DNA from: Planctomycetota bacterium
GTDB taxonomy: Bacteria > Planctomycetota > Planctomycetia > Gemmatales > Gemmataceae
NCBI GenBank assembly: GCA_021413735.1
Contig: JAIOPV010000098.1
Coordinates: 1-40,469, forward strand
Length of the DNA stretch: 40,469 nucleotides
Direction of reading: 5' to 3'
The notes below the pieces were generated by a model. That model did no database searches. It was not told where the DNA came from and saw only the letters and a program-made list of their open reading frames with translations. A program made the position numbers and the translations under genes. Below, in pieces: positions 15,848 to 23,255 of this stretch. Within the stretch, counting starts at the first letter, position 1. Each line of letters begins with the position of its first letter.

Positions 15848-17056
15848 TCACGGTTGGACGATGAACTCCAGGCCGGTGCGTGGCGGGCTCGCTTCGCCGG
15901 GCAGCGTGTCCGGCGGAGCGTGACGCCATTCAGCCTTGCCCGCGGTCAACTGGTAGCCGATCCAGTAGAGCTTCTCCAACTCCGCCGGGTCGAACGCGAA
16001 CGAACTCGCGGCCCCCTTGAAATCATTCGGCAACGCCAGCAATCGGAACTCGGCCCTCGACACCGCACACAACGCATACAACTTCACGAGGTCCGACCGG
16101 AATAGAGCGTATAGTGAGTTCGATACGCCACCGGCTACAAGATTGATGACCTTCACCCCATTTCGCATCGGGTCGCGGTAGAACTTGCCTGCCGAGAGCA
16201 CCCATGCTGTCGAGCCTGGTGGAATGCCTGCTGGCGTCCGCACGAACCCCTGAAGCATGTTCCCGGCGTCGGTGTGCATCTCCCTGTACTTGACGCCGTT
16301 GACCTCAACGCAAATTTCAATCGGGCGAACTGCCCCCGTTGGCGAACAGGCCGCGACAAGAATCTTTCGGATGAGTGTCGGCGCATCCGGACGACCCGAA
16401 GACGCAATCGCGGTGATATCCCAGATGGTGGGTCGGTTCGTCAGCACCTCCACCGTGCCAACATACACACGTCGCCCGGCAGCGTATGCCGCCTGCATGT
16501 CGCACATGAACTCGGGTGTGATTTCTCGCCCAATTCGCTGTTCGCGCGGAGCACTCGAGAAGAACCCCGTCTTCTCGGTGATCGCTTTGAATGGCTCCAA
16601 TTTGTAGAGATCCGAGCGCTTGAGGTTCGTGAAGTTCGCTCGCAACCGGTCGTCGTATTTCGGACCGAGGAACGCCAAACATGCCGTTGCCGCACCGCTG
16701 CTGACCCCGGTCGCGACGTCGAACGTTGGGCGGTCGCCGGATGCGGTCCAGCCAGCGAGAACGCCAGCAGTGAACGCACCGTACTTGCCGCCGCCGGACA
16801 TGATGAGCATGTTCAACGGCTTGCCAGGATTCACAGGCGGCGGTTGACCCGCGAGGACCGCCGACAAGCCCGCGACGGCTTCAGAATCGCCGTCCCGCGA
16901 TGGTGGCGAACCATCAGCGTTCATCCACACCTTGCCAACAAGGTGTTCGGGGCCGTGGATCGGCTTCGCCTTACACCCGATCACGACCGCGAGTGCCAAT
17001 GCAATGGGCACAAGATAAGCGGCCAACCGGCCTCTCAATGGGGCGCTGGCTGTCAT
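15848..17056 (-). CDS. Patatin-like phospholipase lipoprotein
   Basis: Serine lipid hydrolase family. 402 residues with a signal peptide and lipobox (VVIGC, Cys28). The oxyanion loop SGGGKYGAF (87-95), the nucleophile elbow GVSSG with Ser119, and Asp263 in DAG complete the Ser/Asp dyad, so it is likely active on lipids in the cell envelope. Its substrate is unknown. ATG at 17056 is preceded by GGTGG; the frame opens to 17113. The gene is divergent from the exported hydrolase at 17225 and ends at a strong terminator, so it is probably transcribed alone. Confidence 0.82.
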   Translation of the reverse strand: MTASAPLRGRLAAYLVPIALALAVVIGCKAKPIHGPEHLVGKVWMNADGSPPSRDGDSEAVAGLSAVLAGQPPPVNPGKPLNMLIMSGGGKYGAFTAGVLAGWTASGDRPTFDVATGVSSGAATACLAFLGPKYDDRLRANFTNLKRSDLYKLEPFKAITEKTGFFSSAPREQRIGREITPEFMCDMQAAYAAGRRVYVGTVEVLTNRPTIWDITAIASSGRPDAPTLIRKILVAACSPTGAVRPIEICVEVNGVKYREMHTDAGNMLQGFVRTPAGIPPGSTAWVLSAGKFYRDPMRNGVKVINLVAGGVSNSLYALFRSDLVKLYALCAVSRAEFRLLALPNDFKGAASSFAFDPAELEKLYWIGYQLTAGKAEWRHAPPDTLPGEASPPRTGLEFIVQP

Positions 17057-17224
17057 GAAGGTCCACCCGCTCGGCGAGAATACAAGGAAGGCCGGGGCAT
17101 AACGAAGGCACATCGACGGGTCAAGGCTTTCGGAGGCGAAAAATCCCTCGAAACGCTCTCGAAATGGGTTGTTGCGTATGCTCGGTAATTCGGATAAGTC
17201 AGATGAAACCCGCTGGAGTCACCT

Positions 17225-18466
17225 ATGGATCGCCGAAACTTCCTCGCTTCACTTCCTGTACTTTCCACACGGACAGCAACCGCTGCCGGTGAGCCGGGCC
17301 CAACTGCGATGCCGGCCGATCCTGCCCGGGAACTTCCCGCGACTGGGGCCGACCTGGGCACGCTGTTCGCCGATGTCGAGAAGCTCGCGGCCGCGAATCC
17401 GTTCGCGTTCCGGTTCCCGTCGGATCGTTTCAAAACACACGCCGAGTACCGCACTTCCGCACGCGAAAAAGTGTTCGAGGTGCTTTCCTACAAGCCTCCG
17501 AAAGTCGAACCGAAAGCTGAAGTGTTGGAACGAACTGACCGAGGCGATCACATCCGCGAACGAGTGCTGTTCTCGACAACGCCGTGGTTTCGTGTGCCCG
17601 CGTATGTGCTAATTCCGAAGGGTCTGAAGGCTCCCGCACCGGCGATCGTCGATCTACACTCGCACGGCGGCATGTTCTTGTTCGGCAAGGAGAAAGTGAC
17701 GGATCTCGGCACGAACCACGCGGCAATGACTGAGTACCACAAAGTAAACTACGACGGCCGACCAACAGCCACGGAACTGGTTCGCCGCGGCTATGTGGTC
17801 ATCTCGATTGATGCGTTCATGTTCGGCGAACGGCGAGTGATGATTGACGCGGACCGTGCCGCAGGCTGGGATCGGTCGAAGTACGCGCTCGATGATGTGC
17901 GCCGGCTCAATCAGGTGTGTCGCGGGAAGGAATCGACCATCGTGAAGGGGTTGACGCTTGCGGGGGCGACATGGCCGGGCGTCGTATTCTGGGACGACAT
18001 CCGAACGGTCGATTATCTTGCTTCACGACCCGAAGTTGACCCCAAGAAGATCGGTTGCGTGGGCATCTCGATGGGTGGCTATCGCGCTGCGTATCTGACG
18101 GCACTCGATGAACGAATCGCGGCTGGTTGCGTGGTGGGCTTCATGTCGAGCGTTCGACCGATGATGAAGTCGCACCTCGACACGCACTCGTTCGTGCACT
18201 TCTTGCCGGGATTGCACGCGCACCTCGATTTGCCAGACGTGTCGGCGCTCGCGGCACCGCGGGCGTTGATGGTGCAGCAGTGCAAGCAAGACCGACTGTT
18301 CCCGCTGGCAGGAATGGAGGAATCGCTCACGAAGATCGAGGCAGCGTTCAAGGCGGCAGGTGTGGAGAAGCAATTCGTTGGCCGTTTCCACGATGAGCCG
18401 CATCGCTTCACACGCACGATGCAGGACGAGGCATTCGATTGGTTCGACGCGAAGTTGAAGAGCTGA
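17225..18466 (+). CDS. Exported alpha/beta hydrolase (acetyl-xylan-esterase-like)
   Basis: 413 residues. The start MDRRNFLASLP with a short hydrophobic stretch is a probable Tat signal. The alpha/beta hydrolase fold shows IVDLHSHGGM, the nucleophile elbow GISMGG with Ser282, Asp356 (KQDRLFPL) and His393 (DEPHRFT). Proteins of this type in planctomycetes are annotated as acetyl xylan esterase or dienelactone hydrolase relatives and are thought to deacylate polysaccharides, but the substrate here is not known. It is convergent with the Rrf2 gene, only 15 bases apart, and no terminator is seen between them. Confidence 0.8.
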   Translation: MDRRNFLASLPVLSTRTATAAGEPGPTAMPADPARELPATGADLGTLFADVEKLAAANPFAFRFPSDRFKTHAEYRTSAREKVFEVLSYKPPKVEPKAEVLERTDRGDHIRERVLFSTTPWFRVPAYVLIPKGLKAPAPAIVDLHSHGGMFLFGKEKVTDLGTNHAAMTEYHKVNYDGRPTATELVRRGYVVISIDAFMFGERRVMIDADRAAGWDRSKYALDDVRRLNQVCRGKESTIVKGLTLAGATWPGVVFWDDIRTVDYLASRPEVDPKKIGCVGISMGGYRAAYLTALDERIAAGCVVGFMSSVRPMMKSHLDTHSFVHFLPGLHAHLDLPDVSALAAPRALMVQQCKQDRLFPLAGMEESLTKIEAAFKAAGVEKQFVGRFHDEPHRFTRTMQDEAFDWFDAKLKS

Positions 18467-18481
18467 ACCGATGTGGCTTCG

Positions 18482-18943
18482 TCACACCTTTCGACGGAGT
18501 TTCAACGCCTGCACTGTGGGTTCGCCATCGCACAGTGGAATGCTATCGCCCGGCTCGCCAAGAACCTCAGCCAGCGTCGAGTTCCGAAATGCTGCCTCGA
18601 CCGTCGCCATCGCATCGTCCATACGTCGGTGAAGAGGACACAGCTTGATGCCGTGTGTCGCGAGTCCAAGTGGGCACGTCGTGATCCGCTGAATCGGCTC
18701 CACTGCGTTCACCACATCGAGAATCGTCAACTCTTCGGGTGCCTTGGCAAGTGTAACCCCTCCACCAACGCCCCGTTGCGTCTGCACGATTCCCTTCTTC
18801 GCTAACCCCTGCAAAATTTTCGAGAGGTAATCCTTTGGGACTTTGGTCGCCTCCGCGATCTGTGCCGTCGTTCGTGCTTCCGGTGCCTCAAACGCAAGGT
18901 GAACGATCGCCCGCAACGCATACTCAACGGTATTCGAGAACAT
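18482..18943 (-). CDS. Rrf2-family transcription regulator (NsrR/IscR-like)
   Basis: 153 residues: winged helix with TTAQIAEATKVPKDYLSKILQGLAKKGIV and the RGVGGGVTLAK wing that define the Rrf2 family. Of the three Fe-S cysteines in NsrR and IscR, two are clear (C90 and C102 in TTCPLGLATHGIKLCPLH) while the middle one is replaced, so cluster binding would need another ligand such as His97. It is divergent from a protoglobin gene whose promoter carries a 10-bp inverted repeat; regulation of that globin in response to nitric oxide or iron-sulfur state is inferred. ATG has GGGAGGATTGG upstream. Confidence 0.88.
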   Translation of the reverse strand: MFSNTVEYALRAIVHLAFEAPEARTTAQIAEATKVPKDYLSKILQGLAKKGIVQTQRGVGGGVTLAKAPEELTILDVVNAVEPIQRITTCPLGLATHGIKLCPLHRRMDDAMATVEAAFRNSTLAEVLGEPGDSIPLCDGEPTVQALKLRRKV

Positions 18944-18983
18944 CCAATCCTCCCAAAATCTTGCGGACCAACTAGCAGACGGC

Positions 18984-19011
18984 TTGACAGATGAGTATAG
19001 CGAGTTACACT
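18984..19011 (+). promoter_or_regulatory. Promoter of the protoglobin gene
   Basis: TTGACA (18984-18989) and TACACT (19006-19011) are 16 bases apart, 60 bases before the globin ATG. The inverted repeat at 19020-19050 begins at the expected start of transcription. Confidence 0.6.
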
Positions 19012-19019
19012 TGATCGTG

Positions 19020-19050
19020 AAACTGGAATTCGGAGTCCTTATTCCAGTTT
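19020..19050. promoter_or_regulatory. Inverted-repeat operator before the protoglobin gene
   Basis: AAACTGGAAT (19020-19029) and ATTCCAGTTT (19041-19050) are perfect inverted copies with centres 21 bases apart, two helical turns. Lying directly after the -10 box, it suits a dimeric repressor such as the divergent Rrf2 protein. A hairpin in the leader RNA is an alternative. Confidence 0.65.
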
Positions 19051-19070
19051 ACTCTCCCCAAGGAACGAAA

Positions 19071-19646
19071 ATGACTCACGTCGACGAACCACGCCTGGAA
19101 AACGACCTTGCCTACCGGTTTCAGTACGTCGCGAACTTCGTTGGGTTCGGCCCAGACGACGTCGCGGTCATTCACGCATCGGCCCCGTTGTTGGCCCCAC
19201 TTGTGCCGGGGCTTGTTGATGCCGTTTACGCCAAGCTCATTCAGCAAGACGCTACGTGGCGGCACTTCCTTCCGCGTCAATCGGGTTATGCGGGCGAAGT
19301 GCCAGTCACACTCGAACAACTGACGCTGGACCACCCGCAGATTGCGTTCCGCAAGCAGCACCTTGGTCGCTACCTCGCGGCGCTCGTGACGAGACCCTAC
19401 GACGGGAAGATGGTCGAATATCTGGACATGGTGGGGAAGATTCACACGCCTCAGGCCGGGAGCAAAGATCTTAACATCCCACTTGTGCAGATGAACGCCC
19501 TGCTCGGATTCGTCGCGGATGCATTCACGGCCACCATTCTCGGTCTGAAACTGGATCGCGAGACCGAGGTGAAGGCCCTGCGGGCGTTCGGCAAACTGCT
19601 GTGGATTCAGAACGACCTCATCACGCGGCATTACCAGGCGCGATGA
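19071..19646 (+). CDS. Protoglobin
   Basis: Single-domain haem protein of the globin superfamily, 191 residues. It matches protoglobin in length and pattern: an N-terminal extension with YRFQYVANFVGFG, the middle helices, a QHLGRYLAALVTRPYD segment, and the proximal His125 in VGKIHTPQAG, followed by NIPLVQMNALLGFVADAF. Protoglobins bind O2, CO and NO; roles in NO detoxification or sensing are proposed. ATG at 19071 has AAGGAA upstream; the frame opens earlier but covers promoter and operator. The divergent Rrf2 gene probably controls it. Confidence 0.85.
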   Translation: MTHVDEPRLENDLAYRFQYVANFVGFGPDDVAVIHASAPLLAPLVPGLVDAVYAKLIQQDATWRHFLPRQSGYAGEVPVTLEQLTLDHPQIAFRKQHLGRYLAALVTRPYDGKMVEYLDMVGKIHTPQAGSKDLNIPLVQMNALLGFVADAFTATILGLKLDRETEVKALRAFGKLLWIQNDLITRHYQAR

Positions 19647-19700
19647 GGGCCTGTCCGTACACGGACGGCCAGAACCTCACTTCTTCAGCTCGATCTTGCT

Positions 19701-19728
19701 GCTGGGGTACACCCTTGTGTACCCCAGC
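19701..19728 (+). terminator. Hairpin downstream of protoglobin gene
   Basis: GCTGGGGTACAC, loop CCTT, GTGTACCCCAGC: a perfect 12-bp stem 55 bases after the stop codon. No T-run follows, so termination is likely but not certain. Confidence 0.55.
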
Positions 19729-20234
19729 AATGCGAGCCCGAGTATCTCCAGGTCTGCCTTCGAGACACCCATTCAAGATCCGAACCCGTCAGATCGCTGG
19801 CGAGGAATGTGGCCACGTGGCTTCCTCGGGCGGAATGATGGACGTTGCCACGGCGAGTCTACTGGAATCTGCGGCGTCTTTCGGAACGGGATAACGAGGG
19901 TAAGCCTGAGAATCTGTTGAGAACGCGTTGCGAATATGCGTCGTCGGGGTGGGGCACTTGATTCCGGAGTGTGTTCATAGGTTCCGGGCCGCATGGATTT
20001 CAGATCAGAATCGCAAGGTATTTAGGTGTCGTGTGATGCGGCGAACAGCGTCGTTCTGATGTAGTTTCTTCCGGACAGGTGACATGGTTCCGGGGCTGAA
20101 ATGGTTGTTTCCGGAGGTGGGGTGGGGAAGTCGCCCGGAATCAAATACCCACACACAACACGCTTGACTCTCCACAAACGTTGACTCCGCAAACCGGTGA
20201 TACACCCGCGCCGTCGGTTCTCCCATTCGCGATC

Positions 20235-20263
20235 TTGACACGAATTGTTACCAAGCGTATGCC
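20235..20263 (+). promoter_or_regulatory. Probable bamA promoter
   Basis: TTGACA (20235-20240), a 17-base spacer and a weak -10 (TATGCC, 20258-20263), 54 bases before the bamA ATG. Confidence 0.4.
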
Positions 20264-20316
20264 CGGGCCACTCACCGAGATGCCGTTGTTTGCCGACTGG
20301 GAACCGAGGAAGCCCC

Positions 20317-22698
20317 ATGACCTCTTGCCGTGACCGCCGTAGGACATGGCCCGTGGCCGCCGTATTGGTGGCTGCAGCCGTACTGACGGCTGGGGGCGTC
20401 CTGAAGTGGTCTGTCAGTTCGGCCGCGGACGACAATCCGAATGGCAGGATGATCTCCGCGGTGAACCCCATCGGGAACACCGTCCACACTGCCGAGCAGA
20501 TTCGGCAAGTGATGCACACTCGGCCGGGCGTCGCCTACGACGAAGCCACTGCGCAGGAAGACGTCCGTCGGTTGAATAACACCAAGTGGTTCGATCCCGG
20601 CCACATTCAGATTCTCACGGTCAAGGATGCCGACGGGCGGGTCACTGTCCTCGTTCGGGTCGTCGAGTTGACAGGTATCGTGCAGGATGTGCAGTTCCTT
20701 GGAGCACAGCACGGTTATGGGGATTTGGCGAAGCTCTCGGGTGTTCGCAAGGGCGAACCGATGAACCCGATGGCCAACGAACTCGGCCGCAAGGCGATTC
20801 TCCGGAAATACCAGGAAGATGGTCGGTACTTCTCCAGCGTCGAGTTGCTTGAGGGGAATAAGCCGACCGATACGCGGGTCATCTTCCGGGTGATCGAGGG
20901 GCCGAAGGTCAAGGTCGCTGGCATCGACTTCTATGGGGTGGATTTCGCCAGCGTTTCCCGACTCCGCACGCAGCTCGTCACCAAGCGCCAACTCGCCGGA
21001 ATCTTAGGTGGGCAGTTCAATCCGATCACGATGGAAGTCGATCGCCAGAAGCTCATTGAGTATTACGAAGGGCTTGGGTACCTCGATGTGCAGGTCACTC
21101 CCGAGGTGGTGCAAACTGAGGATGTCGGCCATGTGCGTATCGCCTACCACATCGCGGAAGGTAAGCAGTACAAGGTCGAAGCGAAGGAGATCCTCGGGGT
21201 GAGGTCGTTCCCGCTCGACAAGCTCAGTCCGCTTGCCGACGACATGAAGCCCGGCGAGCGCTACAACCGGTATCTGTCCGAGGCGAACAAAGCAAGACTT
21301 CGCAACTACTACAACGTTCGCGGCTATCAGGTTGCCATCGAGGAACATCGTATCGCGAAGCCTGAAGATCCGAACGTGGTGCAGGTGCAGTACGAGGTGA
21401 AGAACGACGGCGGCACGCCGGATCGCGTCGGTCGAATCATCCTGGATGGGAACACTGTCACACGCGACCGCGTGATTCTGAATCAGTTATCGCTGCGCCC
21501 TGGGCAGATTCTCGATTACTCGGCGATCGAAGACGCCCGAATGCGGCTGTCGCGGCTTGGCATCTTCGATCCGGAAGATCCACCGAACATCGAGGTTGTG
21601 CAGAACGAGTTTGACAGTCCGCTGAAGGACGTCAAGGTCCGCGTGCGTGAGACGCGAACGGGTTCGTTCATGCTCGGTGGGAGCTTCAACACGAACCAGG
21701 GCGTGACCGGCAACATCACGGTCAACGAGCGAAATTTCGACATCCTCCGATGGCCAACGAGTCTGGACGATTTCCGCGAAGGTCGTGCGTTCCGTGGTGG
21801 TGGTCAGGAGTTCCGAATCGAAGCGGCTCCGGGCACGCAGTTCCAACGGTATTCGGCAACGTGGCGTCAGCCATACTTGCTCGACACGCCGTTCGGTCTG
21901 ACCGTGTCGGGGTACTACTACCAGCGGTGGTATGCGGAGTACAACGAGGAGCGAGTCGGCGGACGCTTCACGCTTGATCGCCGGCTCGATTCGATTTGGC
22001 GTGCGTCCGTGACGACTCGCGTCGAAGGTGTGAACATCAACAACATCCCGTTGAACGCTCCCTTCTCGATCGCAAAGGATTACGGGCAGCACTTCCTGCT
22101 CGGTATCCGGCCTGGGGTCACCCGCGACACCCGCGACTCGTATGTGTACCCGACGACGGGTAGCGTGTTTGATGCGGGCTTCGAGGAAGTGCTCGGTAGT
22201 TACACCTTCCCGGTGGGAACCGTGGAGTACACGAAGTTCTTCTCGAACAAGTTCCTGGCTCGTGAAGACGGCAGCGGTAAGCACGTGTTTGGGTTGCGAA
22301 CGCAGTTGTCGGTCGCTGGGTCGAATGCTCCGGTGTATGAGCGGTTCTATGGTGGTGGCATCCGGAGTATGCGAGGTTTCACGTTCCGCGGTGTGGGTCC
22401 GTTCGAGAATGGGTACGCGACCGGCGGTACGTTCGCCTGGTTGAACACAGTGGAGTACCAGATTCCGATCATGGCGAACGACAAGTTTCACTTCGTGACG
22501 TTCTGCGATCACGGCACGGTCGAGAAGAATTTCTCGATCACGAACTACCGCGTTGCGGTGGGTGCTGGTCTTCGACTCAACATCCCGGCGTTGGGACCGT
22601 TGCCGTTGGCTCTCGACTTTGCGGTCCCTCTGAACAAGGGACCATACGACCACGGTCAGCTCATCAATATCTCGGTTGGTGTGTTCGGCAGCCAGTGA
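20317..22698 (+). CDS. bamA: Outer membrane protein assembly factor BamA (Omp85)
   Basis: Inserts beta-barrel proteins into the outer membrane. 793 residues: a signal/anchor sequence (about 10-40), a chain of POTRA domains (about 50-450; several repeats of the form GNTVTRDRVILNQLSLRPGQ), and a C-terminal 16-strand barrel whose conserved loop motif appears as SMRGFTFRGVGP at about 684-695. The final strand ends LINISVGVFGSQ. Its presence agrees with a diderm envelope. ATG at 20317 has GAGGAAG upstream. A large hairpin follows the stop codon. Confidence 0.93.
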   Translation: MTSCRDRRRTWPVAAVLVAAAVLTAGGVLKWSVSSAADDNPNGRMISAVNPIGNTVHTAEQIRQVMHTRPGVAYDEATAQEDVRRLNNTKWFDPGHIQILTVKDADGRVTVLVRVVELTGIVQDVQFLGAQHGYGDLAKLSGVRKGEPMNPMANELGRKAILRKYQEDGRYFSSVELLEGNKPTDTRVIFRVIEGPKVKVAGIDFYGVDFASVSRLRTQLVTKRQLAGILGGQFNPITMEVDRQKLIEYYEGLGYLDVQVTPEVVQTEDVGHVRIAYHIAEGKQYKVEAKEILGVRSFPLDKLSPLADDMKPGERYNRYLSEANKARLRNYYNVRGYQVAIEEHRIAKPEDPNVVQVQYEVKNDGGTPDRVGRIILDGNTVTRDRVILNQLSLRPGQILDYSAIEDARMRLSRLGIFDPEDPPNIEVVQNEFDSPLKDVKVRVRETRTGSFMLGGSFNTNQGVTGNITVNERNFDILRWPTSLDDFREGRAFRGGGQEFRIEAAPGTQFQRYSATWRQPYLLDTPFGLTVSGYYYQRWYAEYNEERVGGRFTLDRRLDSIWRASVTTRVEGVNINNIPLNAPFSIAKDYGQHFLLGIRPGVTRDTRDSYVYPTTGSVFDAGFEEVLGSYTFPVGTVEYTKFFSNKFLAREDGSGKHVFGLRTQLSVAGSNAPVYERFYGGGIRSMRGFTFRGVGPFENGYATGGTFAWLNTVEYQIPIMANDKFHFVTFCDHGTVEKNFSITNYRVAVGAGLRLNIPALGPLPLALDFAVPLNKGPYDHGQLINISVGVFGSQ

Positions 22699-22705
22699 TG
22701 ATGGA

Positions 22706-22763
22706 GTTGTTGCGGCTTGCGGCGTAGCGATCCTTGAATCGCTACGCCGCAAGTCGCAACAAC
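22706..22763. terminator. 26-bp hairpin between convergent genes
   Basis: Arms 22706-22731 and 22738-22763 pair over 26 positions with one G-U and a six-base loop. It fills the gap between bamA and the convergent gene ending at 22774, so it probably ends both transcripts, although T-runs are absent. Confidence 0.7.
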
Positions 22764-22773
22764 CCGAAACAGT

Positions 22774-23175
22774 TCAGCCCGGGGGCGTTTCGGCGTCCTC
22801 GGGCGGTTCTGTTTTTCCGCTCAGGATGATCCAGACCATCGCGAGGATCCCCAACAGGATGATGGCCGGGATACCGAGAGCCATCAACCACACATCATCC
22901 TCGTACACGAGATACGCGACCACGGATCCGATGATGACTGCGCCCAAAAGCAGGACGAGCCAGGGAGCCCAACGCCAGCGCGGTGGCGGAACGACCGGAA
23001 TGAAGTCCGGCACACCCGGATTCGCGGAATCGTATTCAGCCTGTTGTGCTGAAGGTTGCGTTCCAGGTGCGAACGTGACGGGGCGATGACACACGATGCA
23101 GGTGAACCCCGGATGCGGCCAGTCATCCGGGACTGCGGTGAGCGCGGAACAGAACGGGCACGCATAACGCGGCAC
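22774..23175 (-). CDS. Membrane protein with N-terminal zinc ribbon
   Basis: 133 residues. Residues 6-9 (CPFC) and 26-29 (CIVC) form a zinc-ribbon-like pair of CxxC motifs, followed by a Pro-rich linker, two membrane segments (about 69-90 and 96-118) and an acidic tail. Small zinc-ribbon plus two-TM proteins are frequent and uncharacterised in planctomycetes; function unknown. The start is GTG with GGGGTT upstream. It lies 80 bases after the acyltransferase fusion gene on the same strand and may be cotranscribed. Confidence 0.6.
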   Translation of the reverse strand: MPRYACPFCSALTAVPDDWPHPGFTCIVCHRPVTFAPGTQPSAQQAEYDSANPGVPDFIPVVPPPRWRWAPWLVLLLGAVIIGSVVAYLVYEDDVWLMALGIPAIILLGILAMVWIILSGKTEPPEDAETPPG

Positions 23176-23255
23176 GACGAACCCCGAGGTGAAGAGGTGC
23201 GATCAGGCGGGTGACGGATGGCAGCGTACCACTGTTCGTGACCGTGTGCCATGAT

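Larger units (their letters stand above)
19647..20316. other. Gene-poor stretch before bamA
   Basis: About 670 bases without a convincing gene. It contains a 12-bp hairpin just after the globin gene (19701-19728), another short inverted repeat near 19800-19825 (CGAGGAA ... TTCCTCG) and the bamA promoter at its end. Frames here are short and lack ribosome binding sites. Confidence 0.55.

Noticed and set aside
21487-22752. 421-codon open frame on the minus strand
   Set aside because: Antisense to bamA, with Arg/His-rich low-quality product.
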